From positions 2,170,001 to 2,234,000 of the forward strand of contig NZ_OZ242364.1 in the NCBI RefSeq assembly GCF_965208925.1: 64,000 bases of DNA. The letters run 5' to 3'. Source of the DNA: Poriferisodalis sp965208925. GTDB lineage: Bacteria > Actinomycetota > Acidimicrobiia > Acidimicrobiales > Poriferisodalaceae. The notes under the pieces are model-generated. The model searched no databases. It was not told the DNA's origin and saw nothing but the letters and a program-made list of their open reading frames with translations. Positions 30,086 to 37,297 of the stretch are shown piece by piece. Made by a program: the position numbers and the translations under genes. The first letter of the stretch is position 1, and every line of letters begins with the position of its first letter.

Positions 30086-31873
30086 GTGGCGCAGCAGACC
30101 GGGAAGCAAAAGGCCGACAAGCCGCAGAACGTCTTCAACTTCGACTATTCCCGCGAGGTAGACGGGCGCCCACCGCAGTCGTATTACGACGACATCAAGC
30201 GGCGGTTCGCAGAAGAACGCGACCTGCGGCTGAGCTACCGGCCGCCGGGCACGCAGATCTACACATCCGAACTCGTCGGCGAATTCGCCCGCTACGAGGA
30301 GGATCCGTACGCGGCTGAGCGCATCGAGCGTCCGCCCGTGCACGACGAGGTCGAGGTGCTGTTCATCGGGGGCGGGTTCTCGGCACTGCTGACCTCTGCC
30401 CGGCTGCGCCAGAAAGGCGTCGAGAGCATCCGCATCGTCGAGCGCGGCGCCGATGTCGGCGGCACCTGGTATTGGAACCGGTATCCGGGGGTGGCCTGCG
30501 ATGTCGTCTCGTACGACTACTTGCCCCTGCTGGACGAGACCGGCTATGTGCCGACGCGGCACTACGCCACCGGCGACGAGATCTACGAGTACTGCCGGCT
30601 GATCGCCCGCAAGTACGAGCTGTACGACCTGGCGATGTTCCAGACCACCGTGACGTCGACCGTCTGGGACGGCGACGCCGAGGTGTGGCGGATCGGCACC
30701 GACCGCGGCGATGAGATCACGGCCCAATTCGTCATCTGCGCCAATGGGACGCTGGCCAAACCGAAACTGGCCGTCATCGAAGGCATGGAGCAGTTCGCCG
30801 GGCACTCCTTCCACACATCGCGGTGGGACTACGACTACACCGGCGCCGACCTCGAGAAGCTCAGCGACAAGCGGGTCGGCATCATCGGCACCGGCGCGAC
30901 CGCGGTGCAGGCCATCCCACAGCTCGGCGAGATGGCGAAGGAGCTCTACGTCTTCCAGCGGACGCCGTCCTCGATCGACATCCGCGACGACTGGGAGACC
31001 GACGCCGAGTGGGCGGCGAAGCTGCAACCGGGCTGGCAGGCGCGCCGACGCGAGCGGGCAATGGCAGGGCCTCGTATCAGCGAGGAGCAGAAGGCGCGCC
31101 GCGCGGCGATGTCACGCGAGGAGAAGATCCGCCGCCAGGAGAACGCCAACATCGACGCCATGATGCGCATCCACCGGCGCATCGACGAGGTCGTGGATGA
31201 CCCGGCGACGGCCGAGGCGCTCAAGCCCTGGTACATGCTCATGTGCAAGCGGCCGTGCTTTCACAACGACTACCTGCCGACGTTCAACCGGCCGAATGTG
31301 CACCTGGTCGACACCCAGGGCAAGGGCATCACCCAGATCGCCGAGCACGGCCCGCTCTTCGACGGCGTGCAGTATGAGCTCGACCTGCTGATCTACGCCA
31401 CCGGGTTCGAGGTGCAGCGCACCGGCATCTACAACCGCATCGTCGGCGAGCATGGCCTGGAGCTGAACGACAAGTACGCAGACGGCATCCGCACGCTGCT
31501 GGGCATCCACACTGCCGGCTACCCGAACCTGTTCATCATGGGCGGCTACCAAGCGTTCTTCGCATTCAACCTCACTGACGTGCTGAACAGCCAAGGCGAG
31601 CACATCGCGGAGTGCATCGACTTCGTGCGCCGGGGCGGGTTGCAGTCCATGGACTGCTTGCCCGAAGCCGAGGAGTGGTGGGTGCAGCAGGTCATCGCCA
31701 ACCGCGGCAAGACCACCCGCAACCGTGACTGCACCCCCGGCTACTACAACTTCGAGGGCGCGGAGAACCGCCGACAGGACGGCAACTTCAACGGCAACAT
31801 CAAGCAGTACCTCGGCTTCATGTCCCACGCCCGCGACAACATGTCGGAGAACTTCGCCTTCACGCAGCGCTGA
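30086..31873 (+). CDS. FAD-dependent Baeyer-Villiger-type monooxygenase
   Basis: This 595-residue flavoprotein would insert oxygen next to a carbonyl using NADPH and O2. The first Rossmann motif is GGGFSA with VERGADVGGTWYWNRYPGVACDV, typical of class B monooxygenases. The BVMO fingerprint FxGxxxHxxxWD is present as FAGHSFHTSRWD, followed by the second Rossmann motif GIIGTGATAVQ and YATGFEV. A 90-residue N-terminal extension before the FAD motif is usual for some subfamilies. The GTG at 30086 has GGGGAGAG upstream. It lies between recA and miaB, outside any evident catabolic cluster, so its substrate (ketone, steroid or terpenoid) cannot be assigned. Confidence 0.88.
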   Translation: MAQQTGKQKADKPQNVFNFDYSREVDGRPPQSYYDDIKRRFAEERDLRLSYRPPGTQIYTSELVGEFARYEEDPYAAERIERPPVHDEVEVLFIGGGFSALLTSARLRQKGVESIRIVERGADVGGTWYWNRYPGVACDVVSYDYLPLLDETGYVPTRHYATGDEIYEYCRLIARKYELYDLAMFQTTVTSTVWDGDAEVWRIGTDRGDEITAQFVICANGTLAKPKLAVIEGMEQFAGHSFHTSRWDYDYTGADLEKLSDKRVGIIGTGATAVQAIPQLGEMAKELYVFQRTPSSIDIRDDWETDAEWAAKLQPGWQARRRERAMAGPRISEEQKARRAAMSREEKIRRQENANIDAMMRIHRRIDEVVDDPATAEALKPWYMLMCKRPCFHNDYLPTFNRPNVHLVDTQGKGITQIAEHGPLFDGVQYELDLLIYATGFEVQRTGIYNRIVGEHGLELNDKYADGIRTLLGIHTAGYPNLFIMGGYQAFFAFNLTDVLNSQGEHIAECIDFVRRGGLQSMDCLPEAEEWWVQQVIANRGKTTRNRDCTPGYYNFEGAENRRQDGNFNGNIKQYLGFMSHARDNMSENFAFTQR

Positions 31874-31939
31874 CTGCAGCCTGATCTGACTGGGTTCGAT
31901 CTGCCTTCGGCTTCTGGGCGCGGCCCTAGCCTTGACGTC

Positions 31940-33502
31940 GTGGCTGCAGGCGAGCGAGTCGACGGGAACGGGGGCCGGCGCAGCTATTTCGTGCGCACCT
32001 ACGGGTGCCAGATGAACGAGCACGACTCCGAGCGGATCGCTGGCCTGCTCGAAGCCGACGATCTCGTTGCCGCGGACACGATGGCCGATGCCGACGTCAT
32101 CGTGCTCAACACCTGCTGCATCCGTGAGAACGCCGACAACAAGCTCTACGGGCAGCTCGGGCACCTCAAGCGCCTCAAGGAGGAACGGCCCGAGGTGCAG
32201 ATCGCAGTCGCAGGCTGCCTGGCGCAGAAAGACCGGGATCTCGTGCGGCAGCGGGCCCCTCACGTCGATGTGGTCTTCGGCACGCACAACGTGGCCCGTG
32301 CGGCTGACCTGCTGAGCGAGGCCCGCGTGTCGGGCCCGGTGACGGAGATCCTGGCCGAGTCCGACGAGTTCCCATCGGCGCTGCCTGTACGGCGGGATGC
32401 TCAGCACGCCGCATGGGTCACGATCCAGATCGGATGCGACAACACCTGCGCGTTCTGCATCGTGCCGTCGGTGCGGGGGCGCGAGATCTCCCGGCCGTTC
32501 GGCGAGCTCATCGACGAGGTGCGCTGCCTGGCAGCCGACGGCGTCAGCGAGGTCACCCTTCTGGGCCAGAACGTCAACAGCTACGGCCGCGATGTCACGC
32601 TGGCCCTGCGCAGCACGACCGGCGCGAACCCGGCGCAGCCTGCGGCCGCCGCCGCAATGGGCACCCGCGAGGCCGCCGCGCCGCCCGACTGGCCGATGGG
32701 CGCGCCGCACGACGTTGCCGCCTGGCGGGCCGGCGGGGTGTGGTCGGCCGGCCGTCGTTCGGCGCGGCCGCTCTTCGGAGACTTGCTGCGCGCCGTCGGC
32801 GACGTCGACGGCATCGAGCGAGTGCGCTTCACCAGCCCGCATCCCAAGGATCTGCGGGCCGAGGTGATATCGGCCATGGCCGAGACGCTTGCGGTGTGCG
32901 AGCACCTGCACCTGCCGCTGCAGTCCGGCAGCGACGAGGTGCTCGCCGCTATGCACCGGGGTTACACCGCCCAGCGCTACCTGGAACGGCTGGCTGCCGC
33001 CCGCGCCGGCATCGACGATCTCGCGGTCAGCACTGACATCATTGTGGGCTTCCCCGGCGAGACCGAGGCGGACTTTGCCGAGACGCTCGAGCTGGCCGCG
33101 GAGGCCCGCTTCGACAGCGCATTCACGTTCGTCTTCTCGCCGCGGCCCGGCACCGAGGCCGCAGAGCTGGCCGACCGGTTCGTCGCCCCTGCGGTGTCGG
33201 CTGAGCGCATGGAGCGGCTGCGAAACGTGATCGAGCGCTCCGCACGCCTCGGCAACGAATCCCGCATCGGACGCATCGAGGATGTCCTCGTGGAGGGACC
33301 GTCCAAGCGGGATCCAGCCGTGCTCACGGGCCGAACCCGGCAGAACCGTCTCGTCCACTTCTCAGCCTCCGAACCGCTGCGTACCGGCACCTATGCCCGG
33401 GTGCGCGTCCAGGAGGCAGCCACCTTTCACCTGAACGGCGAGCTGGTGGAGGTGACGGCGCCGGCACGGCACCGCACCCGCATTCCGGTCGCCGCTCGCT
33501 GA
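31940..33502 (+). CDS. miaB: tRNA-2-methylthio-N6-dimethylallyladenosine synthase MiaB
   Basis: MiaB is a radical-SAM methylthiotransferase that converts i6A37 to ms2i6A37 in tRNA. The N-terminal UPF0004 domain has its three cluster cysteines (YGCQMN, NTCCIREN, AGCLAQ). The radical-SAM motif is GCDNTCAFCIVPSVRG, and a C-terminal TRAM domain is present (DVLVEGPS...LVHF...YARVRV). At 520 aa it is longer than the usual 440-480 because of an Ala/Pro-rich insertion of about 50 residues (about 225-280) between GQNVNSYGRDV and PLFGDLLRAV. The GTG start has no SD; TAGCCT ends seven bases before it, the arrangement of a leaderless actinobacterial transcript. miaA follows 22 bp later. Confidence 0.96.
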   Translation: MAAGERVDGNGGRRSYFVRTYGCQMNEHDSERIAGLLEADDLVAADTMADADVIVLNTCCIRENADNKLYGQLGHLKRLKEERPEVQIAVAGCLAQKDRDLVRQRAPHVDVVFGTHNVARAADLLSEARVSGPVTEILAESDEFPSALPVRRDAQHAAWVTIQIGCDNTCAFCIVPSVRGREISRPFGELIDEVRCLAADGVSEVTLLGQNVNSYGRDVTLALRSTTGANPAQPAAAAAMGTREAAAPPDWPMGAPHDVAAWRAGGVWSAGRRSARPLFGDLLRAVGDVDGIERVRFTSPHPKDLRAEVISAMAETLAVCEHLHLPLQSGSDEVLAAMHRGYTAQRYLERLAAARAGIDDLAVSTDIIVGFPGETEADFAETLELAAEARFDSAFTFVFSPRPGTEAAELADRFVAPAVSAERMERLRNVIERSARLGNESRIGRIEDVLVEGPSKRDPAVLTGRTRQNRLVHFSASEPLRTGTYARVRVQEAATFHLNGELVEVTAPARHRTRIPVAAR

Positions 33503-33524
33503 GCCGTTCGCTGCGAGGCATGCC

Positions 33525-34553
33525 ATGGGCGGCGACCCCATCGAGCCGCCGCTGGTGATCGTCGGCCCGACAGCGACGGGCAAGTCGGCGCTGGCCCTCG
33601 ATCTGGCACGACGCGCCGTGGCGTCAGGCTCGGCGAACCCGATCGAACTCGTATCGGTCGACTCGATGCAGGTGTACCGCGGCATGGACATCGGCACCGC
33701 CAAGCCCTCCGCCGCCGAGCAGGCGGAGGTTCGGCACCACCTCATCGACCTCGTCGATCCAGCGGAGCGCTTCACCGTCGTCGACTATGCGACGGCCTTC
33801 GAGGCGGCCATAGCCGACATCGCCCGCCGCGGCGCGGTCCCGCTGCTGGTCGGCGGCACCGGCCTGTACCTGCGCGCTGTCATCGACGGCCTCCGGCCGC
33901 CGCCCGAGTTCGCCGACATCGCCGCCGAGCTCGAAGCCGAAGCCGCTGTGATCTCCGATGCAGCGCCAGCAGGGGAGGGGCGCAGTGTCGGCGAGAGCAC
34001 GGCAGGCGCGGCTTCACCTCAGCGGGCTGGGAATGGCCACGCACCTGGCGCAGCCGAACTGCACCGTCGGCTGGCCGAGCTGGACCCTGTGGCCGCGTCC
34101 CGCATGGAGCCGACCAACCTGCGCCGGATCGTGCGGGCGTTGTCGGTGTGCCTCGGAACCGGCCGGCCGTTCTCGTCATACGGACCCGGCTTGCAGACCT
34201 ACCCCGAGGTGCCCTTTCGACTCGTGGGCATCGAGACCGACCGCGCCACGCTCGACCAGCGCATCGCCGATCGATACCGGCATCAGATGGCGCACGGTTT
34301 TCTCGAAGAGGTGCGGCGGTTGATGGACGGGCCGCTGTCACGCACCGCTGCGCAGGCTCTCGGTTACAAGGAGCTGCGTGCCTACGTATCGGGGGAGTGC
34401 TCGCTCGACGAGGCGCTCGAGACCGCCATTGCACGCACCCGGCGATTCGCCCGCCGGCAGGTGCGTTGGTTTGCCCGAGACCCCCGGATCACGTGGATTC
34501 CGCACGGGAGCGTCCTGGCGATGGCTGATGAGGTGGCCCAGCTTGAGACTTGA
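33525..34553 (+). CDS. miaA: tRNA dimethylallyltransferase MiaA
   Basis: MiaA transfers the dimethylallyl group to A37 of tRNAs reading UNN codons, making the substrate of MiaB encoded just upstream. The 342-residue protein has the P-loop GPTATGKS, DSMQVYRGMDIGTAKPS, HHLIDLVDP, GGTGLYLRAVIDGL and the C-terminal TRRFARRQVRWFARDPRI. Relative to the family there is a Gly/Ala-rich insertion of about 30 residues (roughly 143-172) in the flexible tRNA-swinging region. It is 22 bp behind miaB with a weak GAGG upstream and is almost certainly in one operon. It converges with dapC. Confidence 0.96.
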   Translation: MGGDPIEPPLVIVGPTATGKSALALDLARRAVASGSANPIELVSVDSMQVYRGMDIGTAKPSAAEQAEVRHHLIDLVDPAERFTVVDYATAFEAAIADIARRGAVPLLVGGTGLYLRAVIDGLRPPPEFADIAAELEAEAAVISDAAPAGEGRSVGESTAGAASPQRAGNGHAPGAAELHRRLAELDPVAASRMEPTNLRRIVRALSVCLGTGRPFSSYGPGLQTYPEVPFRLVGIETDRATLDQRIADRYRHQMAHGFLEEVRRLMDGPLSRTAAQALGYKELRAYVSGECSLDEALETAIARTRRFARRQVRWFARDPRITWIPHGSVLAMADEVAQLET

Positions 34554-34572
34554 CCGCCGCAGCCACGCCAAA

Positions 34573-34605
34573 GCCTCAAGTCGAGATTGAAGCTTCAGTT
34601 GAGGC
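34573..34605. terminator. Bidirectional hairpin between miaA and dapC
   Basis: GCCTCAA (34573-34579) is inverted as TTGAGGC (34599-34605), with a perfect palindrome TGAAGCTTCA (34588-34597) inside. It occupies the 41-bp gap between the convergent miaA and dapC stops and overlaps the dapC stop. A shared terminator is the likely role; no T-run is evident. Confidence 0.5.
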
Positions 34606-35764
34606 GGGATTCGACCAGTTCGAGCGCGTCTTCGGTCAGCACCGCCGCAATCCTGACGTAGCCCGCAGCAGCGGCTCCGTAGAACTCACCGGGCGAGACC
34701 AGAATGCCCGCCTCGGCGAGCAGCGTGCGAGTGAACGTCCAGGCGTCGCCGCCGGGAGCAGCGGCCCACAGGTAGAACCCCCCTCGCGGAAGCGGGGGCT
34801 CGGGGCCGAAGCGGCCGACGATGCGCGCCAGGCGCTCCAGGCGGCTGCGGTATCGCTCTCGTTGCTCAGCGACATGGGTCTGGTCGGCGAGTGCTGCGAC
34901 GGCCGCTGCCTGGGCCGGGCCTGGGACCATGAAGCCGGCGTGCTTGCGAACCTCCCGCAGGTAGTGCACGAGCTCGGGATCGCCTGCGTAGAAGCCCACT
35001 CTCACGCCGGCCAGGTTGGATCGCTTGGACAGCGAGTGAACGGCCACCACGCCGGCCGTTTCTGCGCGCGGAGAGCGGCCGGCAGCGGTGCCAGCGTCGG
35101 TCGGCGACAGGATCGTCCGGGGCGAACCGTCCCAGGTGAACTCGGCGTAGCACTCATCGCTGAACACCGGCACGCCTCGCTCCCGGCCCCACCTCGCGGC
35201 CGCAGCAAGGTCATCGAGGCCGCCGGCGGGGTTGCCCGGCGTGTTGACCCACAGCGCCAGGGCCCGCTCGGCATCGGACTCGGAGATTGCGTCGAGCTGG
35301 ATCGACCAGTGTTCGTCTGCGGGCACCGGCACCGCCCGGCAGCCGGCCAGCTCAGCTCCCATGGCATAGCTCGGGTAGCTGATCTCGGGAAACAGCACCG
35401 TGTCGCGTCCGGGGCTGCGCAGGCGCAGCCAGTGGGGCAGTCCCGCCACGAACTCCTTCGAGCCGATCGTGGCCGCCACCTCCGTCGCGGCGTCGACCTG
35501 CACGCTGAGCCGCTGTTCGCACCAATGCGCAGCTGCCTCCCGCAGCTCGGGCGTGCCGATCGAAGGCGGGTAGCCGCGTTCGGATCCTGACCCACCCAGA
35601 GCAGCCAGCACGGCGGGCGTGGGCGGGTCCACCGGTGTGCCGATCGAGAGGTCCACCAACCCGCCGTCGTGCTGGTCGGCGAGCGGCTTCAGCTCGTCCA
35701 GCCGGTCATAGGGATACGGCGGCGGGACGTACCCGGTGCTGTTGCGTGCCGGATCAGTAGGCAC
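34595..35764 (-). CDS. dapC: Succinyldiaminopimelate transaminase-like aminotransferase DapC
   Basis: This is a class I/II PLP aminotransferase, 389 aa from the GTG at 35764. The PLP-lysine motif is HSLSKRSNLAGVRVGF, with LWVNTPGNPAGG and VFSDECYAEFTW upstream. The GYVPPPYPYDRLDELK opening and linkage to dapF support a role in the succinylase branch of lysine/diaminopimelate synthesis. The start at 35764 overlaps the vapC stop by 11 bp; a longer form from 35830 would run deep into vapC. The present N-terminus (before GYVPPP) is new: the original start survives as a fragment at 37291 beside hflX, and 57 bp of the 5' end is duplicated there. Other aminotransferase activities remain possible. 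Confidence 0.85.
   Translation of the reverse strand: MPTDPARNSTGYVPPPYPYDRLDELKPLADQHDGGLVDLSIGTPVDPPTPAVLAALGGSGSERGYPPSIGTPELREAAAHWCEQRLSVQVDAATEVAATIGSKEFVAGLPHWLRLRSPGRDTVLFPEISYPSYAMGAELAGCRAVPVPADEHWSIQLDAISESDAERALALWVNTPGNPAGGLDDLAAAARWGRERGVPVFSDECYAEFTWDGSPRTILSPTDAGTAAGRSPRAETAGVVAVHSLSKRSNLAGVRVGFYAGDPELVHYLREVRKHAGFMVPGPAQAAAVAALADQTHVAEQRERYRSRLERLARIVGRFGPEPPLPRGGFYLWAAAPGGDAWTFTRTLLAEAGILVSPGEFYGAAAAGYVRIAAVLTEDALELVESRLN
35678..35734. repeat. 57-bp direct repeat, copy A (inside dapC)
   Basis: This segment encodes the dapC N-terminal stretch YVPPPYPYDRLDELK on the minus strand. It matches 37214-37270 at 53 of 57 positions in the same orientation. The two copies bracket 1479 bp holding vapC, vapB and the DUF4328 gene, as expected for a duplication made when that segment inserted into the dapC 5' end. 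Confidence 0.85.
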
Positions 35765-36152
35765 TGATCGGAGTCCAGACAATCCCGTCGATGTGCCTGA
35801 AATGTTGATCGGCTGAGACGAGGTCTGCACCCGTCTCCATGGCGTGGGCAGCGATCCAGACGTCGTTGGAGGGAATCGGTCGGCCCTTCGCGCGAAGAGC
35901 GGCAGAGATGCGCGAGTACCGGTCCGCGGTGACGTGGCCGACTTCGACGATCGATACGCGTGGGCTGTCCAAGAAGGATCGCAGGGAGTCCAGATTCTGC
36001 CCTAGACGTGTGCCACCGCGGAATCCGGCCATGAGCTCGCCGATCACGACTGCCGAAATCAACAGCTCTCGTGCGCGCCTTACGAGCTGACCAACCTCGT
36101 TCTGGCCGCGCATCAGCAGTGTGTATGCGCTGGTGTCGAGCAAGAGCCTCAC
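35754..36152 (-). CDS. vapC: VapC-family PIN-domain ribonuclease toxin
   Basis: This 132-residue PIN-domain protein has all four acidic positions expected for the Mg2+-dependent nuclease site: D6 in LLLDTSAY, E39 in VIGELMAGF, D97 in IPSNDVWIAAHA and D115 in DLVSADQHF. VapC toxins cleave tRNA or rRNA and are held inactive by VapB. The GTG start overlaps the vapB stop by 4 bp (GTGA), so the two are translationally coupled. The vapC end overlaps the dapC start by 11 bp, linking dapC translation to this operon. Confidence 0.92.
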   Translation of the reverse strand: MRLLLDTSAYTLLMRGQNEVGQLVRRARELLISAVVIGELMAGFRGGTRLGQNLDSLRSFLDSPRVSIVEVGHVTADRYSRISAALRAKGRPIPSNDVWIAAHAMETGADLVSADQHFRHIDGIVWTPISAY

Positions 36153-36412
36153 AGCCAGGCCTCCTCGTCGATCACATCGAGCTCCTTCAAGACGGCCACC
36201 ACCTCCAGATATTCCTCTTGCGACCAGCTGCCGATTAGGTGATCGAGAGACGAGCCGATGGAGTCGTCGGCATCGGCGACTTCAGAGAGCCCGGCACCCT
36301 TGCGCAGGAGTCGCAGTGCCGCCTTGTTCAGCGAGACGCCTTCGGTCTCCGCAAATCGCTCCATCGCCTCACTGAGGTCGTCGCCGAAGCCCCGAACAGT
36401 GAGTTGGTCCAT
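36149..36412 (-). CDS. vapB: VapB-like ribbon-helix-helix antitoxin
   Basis: This 87-residue protein begins MDQLTVRGFGDDLSEAMERF, followed by a helix GVSLNKAALRLLRKG, which fits a ribbon-helix-helix DNA-binding domain. An acidic C-terminal toxin-binding tail follows (SIGSSLDHLIGSWSQEEYLE). It should neutralise VapC and repress its own operon. AAGGAG lies six to eight bases before the ATG. Phased TGAGTC repeats just upstream are likely its operator. Confidence 0.87.
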   Translation of the reverse strand: MDQLTVRGFGDDLSEAMERFAETEGVSLNKAALRLLRKGAGLSEVADADDSIGSSLDHLIGSWSQEEYLEVVAVLKELDVIDEEAWL

Positions 36413-36427
36413 ATAGTTGCTCCTTGA

Positions 36428-36467
36428 TGAGTCATGAGTGAGTCACCATGAATCGTAATCTGAGTCG
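36428..36467 (-). promoter_or_regulatory. Phased TGAGTC repeats, probable VapB operator
   Basis: On the + strand TGAGTCA occurs at 36428 and 36439, a degenerate TGAATCG at 36449 and TGAGTCG at 36461, spaced close to 11 or 22 bp, i.e. on one face of the helix. They lie 16-55 bp before the vapB start. Ribbon-helix-helix antitoxins bind such short phased direct repeats cooperatively; the assignment is inferred. Confidence 0.6.
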
Positions 36468-36527
36468 TTTCGGTTCGCTAGAGAGCAAGTCCAAGAAGCC
36501 CTGTCATGCCTATGGTGAGAGGCGTTC

Positions 36528-37253
36528 ATGACGAGCCCGCGAGTTGCCCTTAGGCCTGTCACCTCGGGAGAGGACAGGGGCCTGTCGCGCGATCTGACGC
36601 GTTGGCTGGTCGGGCTGCTGGCGTTCTACGCCGTCGTAGTCGTGGTGAAGTCCGTCACGGTCGCGATGGCCTACTTCCGGTTCAACGAATCGACCACCGA
36701 GGACGACCTGGCGACCATCGCGCGCGAAGCCGATGTGGTCGCGCTGTTCGAATCCGTGTACCTGCCGATCTTCGTGCTCTTCGTGGTCTGGACGCTCCAG
36801 GCGCATCGAGTGTCACGCCAGCTGTGGGCCTACGACCGGCGCTGGCGACCGGCGTGGGCGGTCGGCGGCTACTTCCTGCCGGTCCTGTGGTTCGTGATCC
36901 CGCCGAAGGTGTTGGCCGAGATCTACCGGATCGCGAACGCCGAGCGAACCGACGGCACGGTCGACAGCAGTTGGGGAGACGTCCGCACGCCGCCCCTTCT
37001 GGTTGCCTGGTGGATCGCGTTCGCGTATGCCTCCGTGGCCGGCGGTGTCAGCACAGCAGTCATCGAGCTGTCGGCCGTCACGGCGGGGAGCTATCGCGTC
37101 GCGAGGGTCGAGTCGGCCCTCGGGTGGTCCATCAGCGCCAACGTCGTCGCTGCCGCATCGGCGGTGATGGCAGCCATGTTCATCGCCCAGCTCGGCCGTC
37201 GGCTGCAGAATCCGGCGAGCGACTTCAGCTCGTCCAGCCGGTCATACGGGTAG
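36528..37253 (+). CDS. DUF4328-like four-helix membrane protein
   Basis: This 241-residue membrane protein has about four hydrophobic segments (WLVGLLAFYAVVVVV; YLPIFVLFVVWTL; the WAVGGYFLPVLWFVIPPKV segment; LLVAWWIAFAYASV; and a final Ala-rich segment). The W/R-rich turn RRWRPAWAVGGYFLPVLWFVIPPKV is characteristic of DUF4328. Function is unknown for the family. It is divergent from vapB. Its last dozen codons (SDFSSSSRSYG) are read from the antisense of the duplicated dapC 5' end, so its native C-terminus was probably replaced when the cassette inserted. Confidence 0.75.
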   Translation: MTSPRVALRPVTSGEDRGLSRDLTRWLVGLLAFYAVVVVVKSVTVAMAYFRFNESTTEDDLATIAREADVVALFESVYLPIFVLFVVWTLQAHRVSRQLWAYDRRWRPAWAVGGYFLPVLWFVIPPKVLAEIYRIANAERTDGTVDSSWGDVRTPPLLVAWWIAFAYASVAGGVSTAVIELSAVTAGSYRVARVESALGWSISANVVAAASAVMAAMFIAQLGRRLQNPASDFSSSSRSYG

Positions 37254-37270
37254 GGCGGCGGGACGTACCC
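37214..37270. repeat. 57-bp direct repeat, copy B (beside hflX)
   Basis: This is the second copy of the dapC 5'-end segment, with four mismatches to 35678-35734. It directly adjoins the ancestral dapC start codon next to the hflX stop, so this is probably the original position and copy A is the duplicated end. Confidence 0.85.
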
Positions 37271-37291
37271 CTCCGAAGCGTGCGAGCTCAC
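37214..37291 (-). pseudogene. Orphaned 5' end of dapC
   Basis: A GTG at 37291, six bases after the hflX stop, opens a frame reading SSHASEGYVPPPYPYDRL then DELKSLA, matching the DapC N-terminus. It then runs into unrelated sequence. It appears to be the original dapC start, cut off from the gene body by the vapBC-DUF4328 segment. It shows the ancestral order dapF-hflX-dapC. Confidence 0.75.
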
Positions 37292-37297
37292 GCCGCA

